Notes under the pieces: model-generated
Told to the model about the DNA's origin: nothing
Seen by the model: the letters and a program-made list of their open reading frames with translations, nothing else
The model's database searches: none
Program-made: the position numbers and the translations under genes
Shown: piece by piece, positions 7,980 to 16,324 of the stretch
Layout: every line of letters starts with the position of its first letter
Numbering within the stretch: the first letter of the stretch is position 1
Origin: Marinagarivorans sp. UBA5868
GTDB lineage: Bacteria > Pseudomonadota > Gammaproteobacteria > Pseudomonadales > Cellvibrionaceae
DNA: 20,126 nucleotides
Assembly: GCA_002432095.1 (NCBI GenBank)
Contig: DJFQ01000101.1
Location: 8,805 to 28,930, forward strand
Direction: 5' to 3'

Positions 7980-8669
7980 TCAGGTTCTGTTAATAAACAC
8001 CAAAGTGTAAAGATAAATTGCCTGGACGGGACGTCCATTTTTAGTTGGTGTCGTAAAACGAGAATCATTGATGGCTTTGCGAATGACTTCCACCATCTCA
8101 GGATAAACTGGATCAATAATTTTTTTTACATAAGCCTTTCCCTGTTGATCTATGATGATTTCCACTTTTGTTGTTACTCGGTCGATGCCTTGTTCGCGCA
8201 GATGACGGGGGAAAAGGATACGATTGTTGGATAAAAGGCGAGGAATACTGTCCAGCTCTTTAACCTCAATCAAGGGAAAATCGACGCTCAAATTGGAACT
8301 CAGATCAAATGCATTTTTATCGAAATCTGGTCGCTCAATACGCATCAGGTTATCTAGCGTCAATTGAGGATTTTCCGCATACGCCAAGCTCGCCCCGTCA
8401 CCCACACCCATCAGATTAATCGTGGGATTTGGCGAAGCGGACTGCCGCTCCTGCACAATTGGCGGTGGCGGCTCAGGAGGAGGTGGCGCTGCCACATCCA
8501 CCTGGCGCACTGTGACCACATCCGGCTCTCTTACTGGCGAAATCTTTGCGAAAGCGATCAGTAGTATTAGCGCGCATGTTAGCAGCGCGCTCAGTAGCCA
8601 TGGTGCGATTCGAGCGGCAATAGAATCGTGATTACCGCCAGCAGATGTTTTTGCGTGGGCGCTAGTCAT
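7980..8669 (-). CDS. tonB: TonB energy transducer
   Basis: TonB couples the proton gradient harvested by ExbB/ExbD to outer-membrane receptors. The 229-residue product chosen here starts at ATG 8669. It has one membrane helix (about 22-42, WLLSALLTCALILLIAF), a short proline-rich stretch (APPPPEPPPP) and a C-terminal TonB domain (about 140-229) with FPRHLREQGIDR, V-----ID--G and a final YLYTLVFINR strand. The longer frame to 8705 begins with TTG inside exbD and is less likely. The ATG lies inside the end of exbD (8-bp overlap), with no clear ribosome binding site, suggesting translational coupling. The proline linker is short compared with E. coli TonB, as is usual for TonB2 types. Confidence 0.9.
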   Translation of the reverse strand: MTSAHAKTSAGGNHDSIAARIAPWLLSALLTCALILLIAFAKISPVREPDVVTVRQVDVAAPPPPEPPPPIVQERQSASPNPTINLMGVGDGASLAYAENPQLTLDNLMRIERPDFDKNAFDLSSNLSVDFPLIEVKELDSIPRLLSNNRILFPRHLREQGIDRVTTKVEIIIDQQGKAYVKKIIDPVYPEMVEVIRKAINDSRFTTPTKNGRPVQAIYLYTLVFINRT

Positions 8670-9069
8670 ACGCTGTCGCAATATTAATATTTTCGACACC
8701 TGCAAGCTTGGCTTGGTCGATGACCTTTACCAATAACTCCGTAGGCACCGTTTTATCTGCCTGAATTACCAACGGGCGCGCATTAGAACGATAGAGTTGC
8801 ATCAGCGTCGCTCTGGTTCCCTCTACGCCGATATTGGTGCCGCCATAAAACACCTCACCAGTAGCCGTAATTGCCAAGAGGTAAACTGACTTCTGTAATT
8901 TTTGGGAGGAAACAGCCGTGGGCTTTTCCACATCCACACCGGTTTCCCGCACAAATGCCGTGGTGACAATAAAAAAAATCAGCAGAATAAATACCACATC
9001 CAGCAAGGGAGCCAGATCAATGTCCTGACTTTTTGCCTCTTCAAACTTCTGTTCAATTGAGGATCTCAT
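8662..9069 (-). CDS. exbD: ExbD/TolR-family biopolymer transporter
   Basis: A 135-residue protein with one N-terminal membrane helix (about 21-42, LLDVVFILLIFFIVTTAF) and a periplasmic C-terminal domain ending VKVIDQAKLAGVENINIAT, both typical of ExbD. Asp24 in 'APLLDVVF' corresponds to the essential proton-carrying aspartate (D25 of E. coli ExbD). It forms the ion channel with ExbB. The gene overlaps the short exbB by 17 bp upstream and tonB by 8 bp downstream; AAGGA sits 6 bp before the ATG. Confidence 0.93.
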   Translation of the reverse strand: MRSSIEQKFEEAKSQDIDLAPLLDVVFILLIFFIVTTAFVRETGVDVEKPTAVSSQKLQKSVYLLAITATGEVFYGGTNIGVEGTRATLMQLYRSNARPLVIQADKTVPTELLVKVIDQAKLAGVENINIATAYD

Positions 9070-9469
9070 GCTCGTTCCTTATCATCCATTCACGCCGTTG
9101 ATGATTGAGAAGTCCGACCAATAACAGCCCTGGAACCACCAACACCAAACCCAACTGAGTAGTGAACAGTGCATCCGCTATACCGCCGGTTATCAGTTCC
9201 TGCAAAGCCAGTCCTCCGTCAACAGACATCCGACTAAAAGTTGACGTCAACCCAGTAATGGTTCCAAGCAGTCCCAACAACGGCAAAGCGGCTAACATCT
9301 GACGTATCCCCTGGTGCCAGTACTGCGTTGATTCGAACCAACGCTCATTTCTACTCTCAATAAAGCAAAACCGGATAAGCAGGCAATAGCAAAAAAATGC
9401 GACCAATATGATTCCCCAAACAACCGCATTATCGAGCAATGGAAAAAATTCATGGAGCTCTTTTAACAT
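9053..9469 (-). CDS. Short ExbB/TolQ/MotA-family proton channel subunit (ExbB2-like)
   Basis: At 138 residues this is much shorter than E. coli ExbB (244), but the family core is complete: a first helix (about 15-35), then LPLLGLLGTITGLTSTF (about 62-78) and ISEAL-like GGIADALFTTQLGLVLVVPGLLL (about 95-117). This compact form is typical of the second ExbB of TonB2/TtpC clusters. It lies 11 bp after the long ExbB-like gene and overlaps exbD by 17 bp, so all three are made together as one inner-membrane motor. Confidence 0.9.
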   Translation of the reverse strand: MLKELHEFFPLLDNAVVWGIILVAFFCYCLLIRFCFIESRNERWFESTQYWHQGIRQMLAALPLLGLLGTITGLTSTFSRMSVDGGLALQELITGGIADALFTTQLGLVLVVPGLLLVGLLNHQRREWMIRNEHEILN

Positions 9470-9480
9470 ACATTCAACCG

Positions 9481-10770
9481 TTAGCTCTGGAAGGAAACTT
9501 TGCTGAGACGAATCGCAAAATTTTCCAGTTTGTGAATGTAGTGTTTGATCTGTCTGGTCAGCAGAGCGCTAATAATTAAAGACGGAATGGCGACGATAAG
9601 ACCCAACTCGGTAGTAATGAGTGCCTCGGAAATTCCCCCGGATACCGTCGATGCATCACCAGATCCAAATATGGTCATCATTTTGAACGTGTCGATCATT
9701 CCAGACACTGTGCCTAACAAACCCAGGAGCGGTGCGATAGCAGCACTTGTCGCCACCACGCCCATGTATTTCTCCAGAGTATGTTTGTACTCCATCAGCT
9801 GGGCGACCAGCAGGTCATCACGCTGTTGCGAAACGGGATTGGCGATTGCAATCTGAGCCAGCCGTCGCTGTGCGGATCCAACTTCTGCGAGTGTTCGGGC
9901 GACACTGGATGCGTCTGCCCCCTGTAGCCGATCCAGCAGAGTGACATCCACTTTTGGCAACCGCGCGAGTTGGCTCGCCTTCAAGACGGAGATCAATAAA
10001 GACACGATACCAAAAAAGACAATCGGTATTGCCCAAAGCCCCCCTTTGCTTAAATGCTCAAAAATTCCGTCGCCGTATTCGCGCAACTGCAGAGCGTTTC
10101 CTAAGGTTGGATCAAAAGGGTAAAGTCCAGCGTGGTTTTGATGAAGCGACCAAAGCTCTTTTTGCGTGGCGTTATCAAATATTTCGAGAATGTGCGGCTC
10201 AAGCCCTGCCTCTCTCGTCAACAATCCCGCAGAACGGGAACTTTCAACCAAGGCAATTTCGACAGGCCCTAATTTCAGTACGGGCGCTGTCACAACTCTG
10301 CCTTCCGCCGTGACGACACTAACAGGCACCCAGGCGGGATTCATTGCCGCGTCCAGCCTTTCCAGGACAGGCTCAAGAGAACCCTGCTGCTCGTCACTTG
10401 GAATTTTAATGCCTATCGAATCTCGGTAATGGCGTAGCATATGAGCTTGATAATTGCTCTGGGTTTCCCACTGATCCACACGCTCTGTCAATTTTTCCAA
10501 ACCCAATAGTTGTTCGTCTGCCATGCGCTGCTGCACGGCGACCTTTTCTCTCGCCTCCTTAATCTGCTGCTCCCGCTGCTCAAGTTTTTGCGCATACAGG
10601 CGGCTTTTTTCGCTAATTTGACGCTGCACATTCTGCAGCTCATTTTTAGATCGCGTTATACGTTGCGTGAGTTCACTGTCAACAGATTGCTGCGCTTGCG
10701 CTGATTCTGAAATGCCGCCCGCGTATAGGAGAATAATAAAAGTCGGAAAAATAAATCGGAGGAAGAGCAC
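9481..10770 (-). CDS. TtpC/ExbB1-like large MotA/TolQ/ExbB-family protein
   Basis: This 429-residue protein has a signal peptide (about 1-26, ending SAQA), a long periplasmic coiled coil (about 30-110, rich in Glu, Gln and Lys), a periplasmic domain, and an ExbB-type core in the last 190 residues: a helix at about 244-265, then IAPLLGLLGTVSGMIDTF and ISEALITTELGLIVAIPSLIISALL. This extended architecture matches TtpC of the Vibrio TonB2 system, which is needed together with ExbB2 and ExbD2. The start codon is GTG, supported by AAGGA 7 bp upstream; no ATG lies nearby. Confidence 0.9.
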   Translation of the reverse strand: MLFLRFIFPTFIILLYAGGISESAQAQQSVDSELTQRITRSKNELQNVQRQISEKSRLYAQKLEQREQQIKEAREKVAVQQRMADEQLLGLEKLTERVDQWETQSNYQAHMLRHYRDSIGIKIPSDEQQGSLEPVLERLDAAMNPAWVPVSVVTAEGRVVTAPVLKLGPVEIALVESSRSAGLLTREAGLEPHILEIFDNATQKELWSLHQNHAGLYPFDPTLGNALQLREYGDGIFEHLSKGGLWAIPIVFFGIVSLLISVLKASQLARLPKVDVTLLDRLQGADASSVARTLAEVGSAQRRLAQIAIANPVSQQRDDLLVAQLMEYKHTLEKYMGVVATSAAIAPLLGLLGTVSGMIDTFKMMTIFGSGDASTVSGGISEALITTELGLIVAIPSLIISALLTRQIKHYIHKLENFAIRLSKVSFQS

Positions 10771-10777
10771 GTAGGTA

Positions 10778-10782
10778 TCCTT
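10778..10782 (-). promoter_or_regulatory. Ribosome binding site that fixes the GTG start of the TtpC-like gene
   Basis: AAGGA on the minus strand sits 7 bp before the GTG at 10770-10768. It lies inside the 16-bp gap after the DUF3450 stop codon. Confidence 0.7.
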
Positions 10783-10786
10783 ACAA

Positions 10787-11560
10787 TTAATTAATCTTCA
10801 CTGGAAGCGCGACAAATTCAGCAGTGGTAGGATTCTGCAGCATTCGATGCACGCGACTGATCAACTTTGCATCAACCGCTTGACCAAGCTCTCTATCCGC
10901 ATCGTCCGAATGCCACCACCTCCAGCCTTCTGCGGTCGAGCGCCCGTACCCGTACATTTTTCCATCATCACTGACATACCATCCCTGACTGATACCAAGA
11001 AAAATCTGATTGACTTGCACGACCAATGGATCTTCCGACGGGTGGGCGATTTCCAGCTCGCCTCTATGCAGAGCAACACGATTGTTAAACTCTTCGGCCA
11101 TCTTAACCAGCGCCAGAATGCGCTCTAAAGCTTCGCTGTTACTGAGTTCTTCAAGTGAGAATTGATCCAGCTGAGTTTTCCACTCTGCTTGAAGCGGTGG
11201 TGGAAGGCGTGGAAATTGTCGCTTAATATAGCGTTCAGCTTCTTTCAATTGTGCCTTCAGCAAGGACTGTTCTTTCTCTAAAATCTCCTGTTTCTGTAAA
11301 AGCTCGCTACGCCTCTGATCTACATCGCTTGTCACTTCAATGCGTTTAGTCGCGACCTCATTAAGCTTTTGCAATTCAAGGTCCATTAAACTCAACCTTT
11401 GCTCGATATCCTGCTCACGCTGACTCCAGCTCGCCTCAAGCTGTCCTTTTTGGATTTCGAGATTCAGCCAGTCATCCATTAGTTTTTCTGAAGCGTCACA
11501 ATTTCCAATAAATACGAAGGAAAAAATAGAGGTGGAAAAAAAATATAAGGCTCTTTTCAT
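10787..11560 (-). CDS. DUF3450 periplasmic coiled-coil protein of the TonB2-type cluster
   Basis: The product chosen here (257 residues, ATG 11560) has a signal peptide MKRALYFFSTSIFSFVFIGN ending near CDA|S, then a long coiled coil (about 25-115) and a globular C-terminal half with FPRLPPPLQAEW, LGISQGWYVSDDGKMYGYG and GWRWW. These features match DUF3450, which is regularly encoded just before ttpC/exbB in TonB2 clusters and is presumed to be a periplasmic partner of the motor. A longer frame to ATG 11626 exists but would put 22 polar residues in front of the signal peptide and has no well-placed ribosome binding site. First gene of the operon. Confidence 0.85.
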   Translation of the reverse strand: MKRALYFFSTSIFSFVFIGNCDASEKLMDDWLNLEIQKGQLEASWSQREQDIEQRLSLMDLELQKLNEVATKRIEVTSDVDQRRSELLQKQEILEKEQSLLKAQLKEAERYIKRQFPRLPPPLQAEWKTQLDQFSLEELSNSEALERILALVKMAEEFNNRVALHRGELEIAHPSEDPLVVQVNQIFLGISQGWYVSDDGKMYGYGRSTAEGWRWWHSDDADRELGQAVDAKLISRVHRMLQNPTTAEFVALPVKIN

Positions 11561-11968
11561 AGCAATCCAGCTAAATTTTGTAATTTCAATTTGATTCCGA
11601 AAAACGATATACAAGCTAATTGTCATCCTGGAAAGGATAGCTAACCGACACTGTTATTTTAAAAATTATTATACTTTTACTCGGGCAGTATCTACATGAC
11701 ACTGCCGCTCCGCCAGCGAATCATTAAACAGGGTGCTTGATAGCATATAAAACGAAACAACACTAGAGCTAATGAGTCTCTACAACCATCATCTTATGCA
11801 TAGTCAAGTTGACCAGATTGTATTTTTACTCATCGTCAGATGAGCGCTGATAACATTTGCTTTCGATGCTCAGCGTATCTTTTAAATCAACTTCCCATGG
11901 GGCTGCCGAGATATATCGATCACATTTACACAGTATTCCGATGTGGCTTTATACACCGCATTCCCAAA
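11561..11968. other. Intergenic region between the TonB and RND operons
   Basis: This AT-rich stretch of 408 bp holds the TonB-operon promoter candidate, a small perfect palindrome GTCAAGTTGAC at 11803-11813, and a CTCATC/GATGAG hairpin around 11828-11843 that is not followed by a T-tract on either strand. Short open frames here have no ribosome binding site and no recognisable product. No clear terminator for the RND operon was found. Confidence 0.5.
11668..11696 (-). promoter_or_regulatory. Candidate promoter of the TonB operon
   Basis: On the minus strand a perfect -10 box TATAAT (11668-11673) is preceded, after 17 bp, by TGTAGA (11691-11696), a weak -35 box. The predicted start is near 11661, giving a leader of about 100 nt before the ATG at 11560. 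No convincing Fur-box palindrome was seen. Confidence 0.45.
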
Positions 11969-14900
11969 TTAGTCCGCAGCGATTTCGACACCCCCACTCC
12001 GCTTTTTCCATCGAGCCCGCATTTTTTCTCCCAGCACCAACATGCAGGGCGTAAAAAATAGGGTAAGCGCTGTAGCGATGGCCAAGCCGCCGGCAATGGC
12101 GCTGGATAATTGTGTCCACCATTGAGTGGACGGGGCACCGAAGCCGAGGCTGGGTTCCAGCAGATTGACGTTGACCGACAGCACCATGGGAATTAATCCA
12201 AGAATGGTGGTGATGGAGGTAAGCAGCACAGGCCGCAGGCGCAGGCAGCCAGTTTCCAACGCCGCTTCGATAGCGGTGTTGTGTTCCTTGCGGAGTTGAT
12301 TGTAGGTGTCGATTAATACAATGTTGTTATTCACCACAATTCCCGCCAATCCAATAATTCCCATGCCCACCATGACAATGCCGAACGACTGGCCATTAAT
12401 CAGTAATCCCAATAGCACCCCGGCCGTCGACAAAACAATGGCGGACATGATCAATAGAGATTCGTACCAACTATTAAATTGAAACAGCAGAATCATCAGC
12501 ATCAGAAAAATTGCGGTGATAAACGCGCTCGCCAAAAATGTCGCCGCCTCTTGTTGATCGGCGCTTTCACCTGCAGGTTTCACCATTACCGACGGCGGCA
12601 ATTCCGGTGCACTGTCCAGCAGCGCTTTCAGGCGCTCCGCCACCTGGGAACCCGGCGCCAGATCGGATTTGATGGTGATGGCACGGTTGCCGTCCACGCG
12701 CTTGACGATACTGGTTTTTGGCGCCGGGATAAGCTCAACAAAATTGCCGAGCGGCAATTGCCCGCGCGCCGTGTGCACGGTGAGACGCTCAACCTGATCC
12801 AGCGAGCGCCAGCTCTGCGGAAAACGCACCCGGATATCCACTTCATCCGTAGCATCTTGCGGACGATATTTGGCGAGCAGCAGGCCGTTGGTGATCATCT
12901 GCACGGCGTTGCCGACAGTGAGTACATCGGCGCCGAAACGGGCAGCTTCCGCGCGATCCACTTCCACGCGCCACTCAATACCTGGCAGGCTGCGGTCGTC
13001 TTCAATATCGACAAAACCACCAAGTTTGCGCATTTGTGCAAGCAAAACTTCCACAGCCTTATTGGCCTCTTCCGGCTCGATGCTGCTAACAACTAATTCG
13101 ATAGGTTTGCCGCCGGAGGGGCCGCCTTCTTGTTGGCGAAATTCCAACTGTATGCCTGGAATATCTTTTGTGCGGGAACGCATATCATCGAGGATATCCT
13201 GGGCGCGGCGGCGCTCGTGCCAATCGATAAACTGAAATTGCAAAGTGCCCACCACATCTGGCGGCATTTCGTTGCTGGCGCTCACCAACGAGCGGGCGTA
13301 TAAGGCTTTGACTTCCGGCAGTCGCTGCAGGCGGTTCTCCACCTGCTGCAACAATTTATCGCGCTCATAAATCGATAAATCGCCGCGCGCGCGCACCCAT
13401 ACTTGGGCAGATTCCGGCTCAACTGAAGGGAAAAACTCAACCCCGTGATTGAATTTAGCGTAAGCAATGAAAATCAATACCATGCCGCCCATCACCCCGG
13501 CAAAGGTGAGACCGGGTCGGATCAATATTTTTTCCAGGGTTTTACGATACCAGCGCCCGGCTCGACTTGACGTCATCTGATGCGCTGCCGGTTTACTTTG
13601 GGTTACGGATCCAAGCACCGGCAAAAATATTAGCGCCATCACCAGTGACGCAAGCAGGCAGAGAATCACTGTCGCCGGTAAATATTTCATAAATTGGCCC
13701 ACGACACCGGGCCAAAAGAGCAGTGGAAAAAACACTGCCAATGTGGTTGCAGTGGAGGCGATTATCGGCCATGCCATGCGGCTCGCCGCATCACCCCATG
13801 CTCGTTTCGGTGATAAGCCGTCGGCGAGATTGCGGTCGGCTACCTCGCTCACCACAATGGCGCTGTCCACCAGCATGCCCGCCACCAGAATCAAAGAAAA
13901 CAGCACAATAATGTTCATGGTGTAGCCGATCATCCAGATCATCAAAATGCCGGCGAGAAAAGCGCCGGGAATGGTGATGCCCACCAGCAATGCCGAGCGC
14001 ATACCCATAGTGGCGATAATCAGAATCAACACCAGAACGACAGCGGTTAACACGTTATTGAGCAGATCCGACAGCATGTTTTCCACTTCTGTCGACTGAT
14101 CCATGATGTAGTGAACTTCCATGCCTTGCGGAAATAGTTCGCTCGCCTGCTTCACCACCGCCCGCGCTTGTTCGATGGTGGAAATAATATTGGCACCGGC
14201 GCGTTTTTTGACTTCCAGCACCACAGCCGGCTGGCCGTTGATACGTGCAAAACTGGTGGGATCTTTGAAGGTCCTGTTTACGGTGGCCACGTCCTGAAAG
14301 GTCACTACTGTGTCACCATCGACCTTGACGGGCATGCTGAGAATGTCCTGAAGATCTTCTACAACACCAGGCACCTTCATGGCCATGCGCCCGGCACCCG
14401 TATCCAGGCTACCCGCTGCAACTAAGCGATTATTACTGGAAACCAGATTGAATAATTGGGCGTAGTCGACACCGTAAGTCTCCAAAACCTGCGGGTTGAC
14501 AACAATCTCCAGCAGATCCTCCCGGTCGCCACCGACCTCCACTTCCAGCACTTCAGGGATTGCTTCGATATTTTCCTGCAGGCGGCGGGCTATGTAGACG
14601 AGCTCGGCCTCAGATACCGGCCCCGCCAAACCAATGGATAACACCGGAAACAGCGCTACGTTAATTTCATTGACGGTCGGTTCGTCCGCCTCACTCGGCA
14701 ATTTGGAGCGCGCCGCGTCCACCTTGACCCGTACATCCTGCAGCGCTTTATCAGGATCGAAGCCCGCATCAAACTCCAGCATCACGGACGCGTGGCCTTC
14801 GCTGGCGATGCCGGTCATTTTTTTGATGCCTTCCAGCGAGCGCAACTCATGTTCCATGGGCCGTACCAACAGGCGCTCGCCATCCTCCGGGCTGATGCCG

Positions 14901-15058
14901 TCCAAGGTCATGGAGACGTACATCATCGGAATGGCCACATCCGGGTTGGCTTCTTTAGGAATGGCGCGATAGGCGGCTAAGCCTGCGATCAGCAAAAAAA
15001 TAAGCAAAGTGGTGACAGCGCGTCCGCGATCAATTGCGGCAGTGATCAGACCTATCAT
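11969..15058 (-). CDS. RND-family efflux pump, inner-membrane subunit (AcrB/HAE-1 like)
   Basis: The 1029-residue protein has the full RND plan: a helix near the N-terminus, two large periplasmic loops and two groups of helices (about 335-490 and 840-1012). It starts MIGLITAAIDRGRAVTTLL and contains SPEDGERLLVRPMEHELRSLEGIK, typical of HAE-1 transporters. In helix 4 the proton-relay motif reads GMLVDSAIVVSE (D398-S399), where AcrB has two aspartates (D407-D408). In helix 10 it reads GIVVNNNIVLID (N910-N912), without the lysine of AcrB (K940). Such variants occur in whole subfamilies of active pumps, so loss of function is not implied. Its ATG overlaps the adaptor stop by ATGA. Likely exports drugs or other small molecules; the substrate is unknown. 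Confidence 0.93.
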   Translation of the reverse strand: MIGLITAAIDRGRAVTTLLIFLLIAGLAAYRAIPKEANPDVAIPMMYVSMTLDGISPEDGERLLVRPMEHELRSLEGIKKMTGIASEGHASVMLEFDAGFDPDKALQDVRVKVDAARSKLPSEADEPTVNEINVALFPVLSIGLAGPVSEAELVYIARRLQENIEAIPEVLEVEVGGDREDLLEIVVNPQVLETYGVDYAQLFNLVSSNNRLVAAGSLDTGAGRMAMKVPGVVEDLQDILSMPVKVDGDTVVTFQDVATVNRTFKDPTSFARINGQPAVVLEVKKRAGANIISTIEQARAVVKQASELFPQGMEVHYIMDQSTEVENMLSDLLNNVLTAVVLVLILIIATMGMRSALLVGITIPGAFLAGILMIWMIGYTMNIIVLFSLILVAGMLVDSAIVVSEVADRNLADGLSPKRAWGDAASRMAWPIIASTATTLAVFFPLLFWPGVVGQFMKYLPATVILCLLASLVMALIFLPVLGSVTQSKPAAHQMTSSRAGRWYRKTLEKILIRPGLTFAGVMGGMVLIFIAYAKFNHGVEFFPSVEPESAQVWVRARGDLSIYERDKLLQQVENRLQRLPEVKALYARSLVSASNEMPPDVVGTLQFQFIDWHERRRAQDILDDMRSRTKDIPGIQLEFRQQEGGPSGGKPIELVVSSIEPEEANKAVEVLLAQMRKLGGFVDIEDDRSLPGIEWRVEVDRAEAARFGADVLTVGNAVQMITNGLLLAKYRPQDATDEVDIRVRFPQSWRSLDQVERLTVHTARGQLPLGNFVELIPAPKTSIVKRVDGNRAITIKSDLAPGSQVAERLKALLDSAPELPPSVMVKPAGESADQQEAATFLASAFITAIFLMLMILLFQFNSWYESLLIMSAIVLSTAGVLLGLLINGQSFGIVMVGMGIIGLAGIVVNNNIVLIDTYNQLRKEHNTAIEAALETGCLRLRPVLLTSITTILGLIPMVLSVNVNLLEPSLGFGAPSTQWWTQLSSAIAGGLAIATALTLFFTPCMLVLGEKMRARWKKRSGGVEIAAD

Positions 15059-16149
15059 TCGGCGGCTCCCTTAGGCTCCACTTCCTCACCAGGGCGCACA
15101 AAACCGGCGCCTTGGGTAATCAGCCGCATACGACCCGGCAAACCGGCAACCACTGCACCCTCGCCGTCGATGCTGATCACACGCAGCGGATGAAACACCA
15201 CCTTGTTGCCATCGTCGACAGCGTGAATACCCATTTCGCCATTGGCGTTCAAACTCAGCAGCGCCGGTGTTACTCGATGGGCATTCAGCGCCGGTTGCTC
15301 AATACGCAAAGTCGCACTGGCCCCCGCAACCCGCCACAGCTCGGGATTGTCCACATGCGCCTCCACGTAAAAACTGCGAGTGGCGGCATCGGCGGCCAAG
15401 CTTACAAAACTCACGGTACCTTGCAATTCACGTCCGTCCAGCAGCGTTACCCGCACTGTCTGTCCGGCAACAACGCCACTGGCCTGCTGCTGAGGAATCT
15501 GCCCGGTCACACGTAAACGGGATACATCCACCAACGTCATCAGCGGCTCTCCCGGCTGCACCAGGGCGCCAACATCCACGTGGCGGCGATCCACTTGACC
15601 GGCAAAAGGTGCCTTGGGTTCGCTGTAATCCGCCGCCAGTTGGGCAGCGGCCAAGTCGGCCTGGGCGCGGGCAAATTCACTTTCGAGGCGCGCTAATTCA
15701 GTGTCCGAAATGAGGTTGCCGCTCTGCAGCGATTTTGCGCCTTGCAGTTCATTACGTCGCAATCGAAGATCAGCCTGTGCCTGGGCGAGCCGGGTATCGC
15801 GACCTTCATCGGAGAGGCGCAGCAGTGGTTCACCGGCTGCCACTGTATCGCCCTGATGCTTCAGCAACGCTTCCACCTTACCCGCCACTTGCGCCCGCAG
15901 CTCCACTTGGTGCCAGGCGAGCACAGTACCCTGCAATACCAGCTCCTGAGACAGTGGTTGGGCGTCGGACCAGCGGACTTCCACTTGAGGCAACCCTTGC
16001 TCCTTCTGCGGAGGCTGCTCCGGTACGGTATCCCGAGCCTCGCGCTTTTCGCCGCTCGCCAGCCATAGAATCAGCAAGATTGAAAGGGTAACGGCGATGA
16101 TTATTGGTGAAGGGCGCCAGGGGAATCGTTGTCGGAGAGACTTGAACAT
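15055..16149 (-). CDS. RND efflux periplasmic adaptor subunit (membrane fusion protein)
   Basis: The 364-residue product has a single N-terminal membrane helix (about 16-32, IIIAVTLSILLILWLASG) with no lipobox cysteine, then the order typical of the family: first half-lipoyl motif VAGKVEALLKHQGDTVAAGEPL, a coiled-coil hairpin (about 105-160), second half-lipoyl motif APFAGQVDRRHVDVGALVQPG, and beta-barrel and membrane-proximal domains. It links the pump to an outer-membrane channel. The ATG at 16149 is preferred to the TTG one codon upstream; AAGGA lies 8 bp before it. It is the first gene of a two-gene operon; no TolC-type gene accompanies it, so a channel encoded elsewhere must be used. Confidence 0.92.
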   Translation of the reverse strand: MFKSLRQRFPWRPSPIIIAVTLSILLILWLASGEKREARDTVPEQPPQKEQGLPQVEVRWSDAQPLSQELVLQGTVLAWHQVELRAQVAGKVEALLKHQGDTVAAGEPLLRLSDEGRDTRLAQAQADLRLRRNELQGAKSLQSGNLISDTELARLESEFARAQADLAAAQLAADYSEPKAPFAGQVDRRHVDVGALVQPGEPLMTLVDVSRLRVTGQIPQQQASGVVAGQTVRVTLLDGRELQGTVSFVSLAADAATRSFYVEAHVDNPELWRVAGASATLRIEQPALNAHRVTPALLSLNANGEMGIHAVDDGNKVVFHPLRVISIDGEGAVVAGLPGRMRLITQGAGFVRPGEEVEPKGAAE

Positions 16150-16273
16150 CAATCGTATCCTTGGAAGATTGAGCGGAAGGCGGCAACCTTACGATGGACA
16201 GAGGGGTTTCAACAACCAGGAAAATCGGGAATTTTGTAACTGCGGTGACAGCAAGTAGTGGAATATGCAGATG

Positions 16274-16295
16274 AAAAAAGAGGGACCGAAGTCCC
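16274..16295 (-). terminator. Intrinsic terminator of the deacetylase gene
   Basis: Read on the minus strand: GGGAC - TTCG - GTCCC (16295-16282) with the very stable cUUCGg loop, followed by TC and six T (16279-16274). It begins 30 bp after the stop codon of the polysaccharide deacetylase gene. Confidence 0.9.
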
Positions 16296-16324
16296 CCTGA
16301 GATTCAAGAAATACCGACCAACCT

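Noticed and set aside
11641..11700. Fur box before the TonB operon
   Set aside because: The AT-rich sequence was inspected for the GATAATGATTATCATTATC-type palindrome and shows no adequate match.
11840..12061. Short + strand frame (73 codons) overlapping the end of the RND gene
   Set aside because: No ribosome binding site, no family resemblance, and half of it is antisense to the RND pump.
12479..13096. 205-codon + strand frame inside the RND gene
   Set aside because: Antisense shadow; the minus strand encodes a full-length 1029-residue RND transporter.
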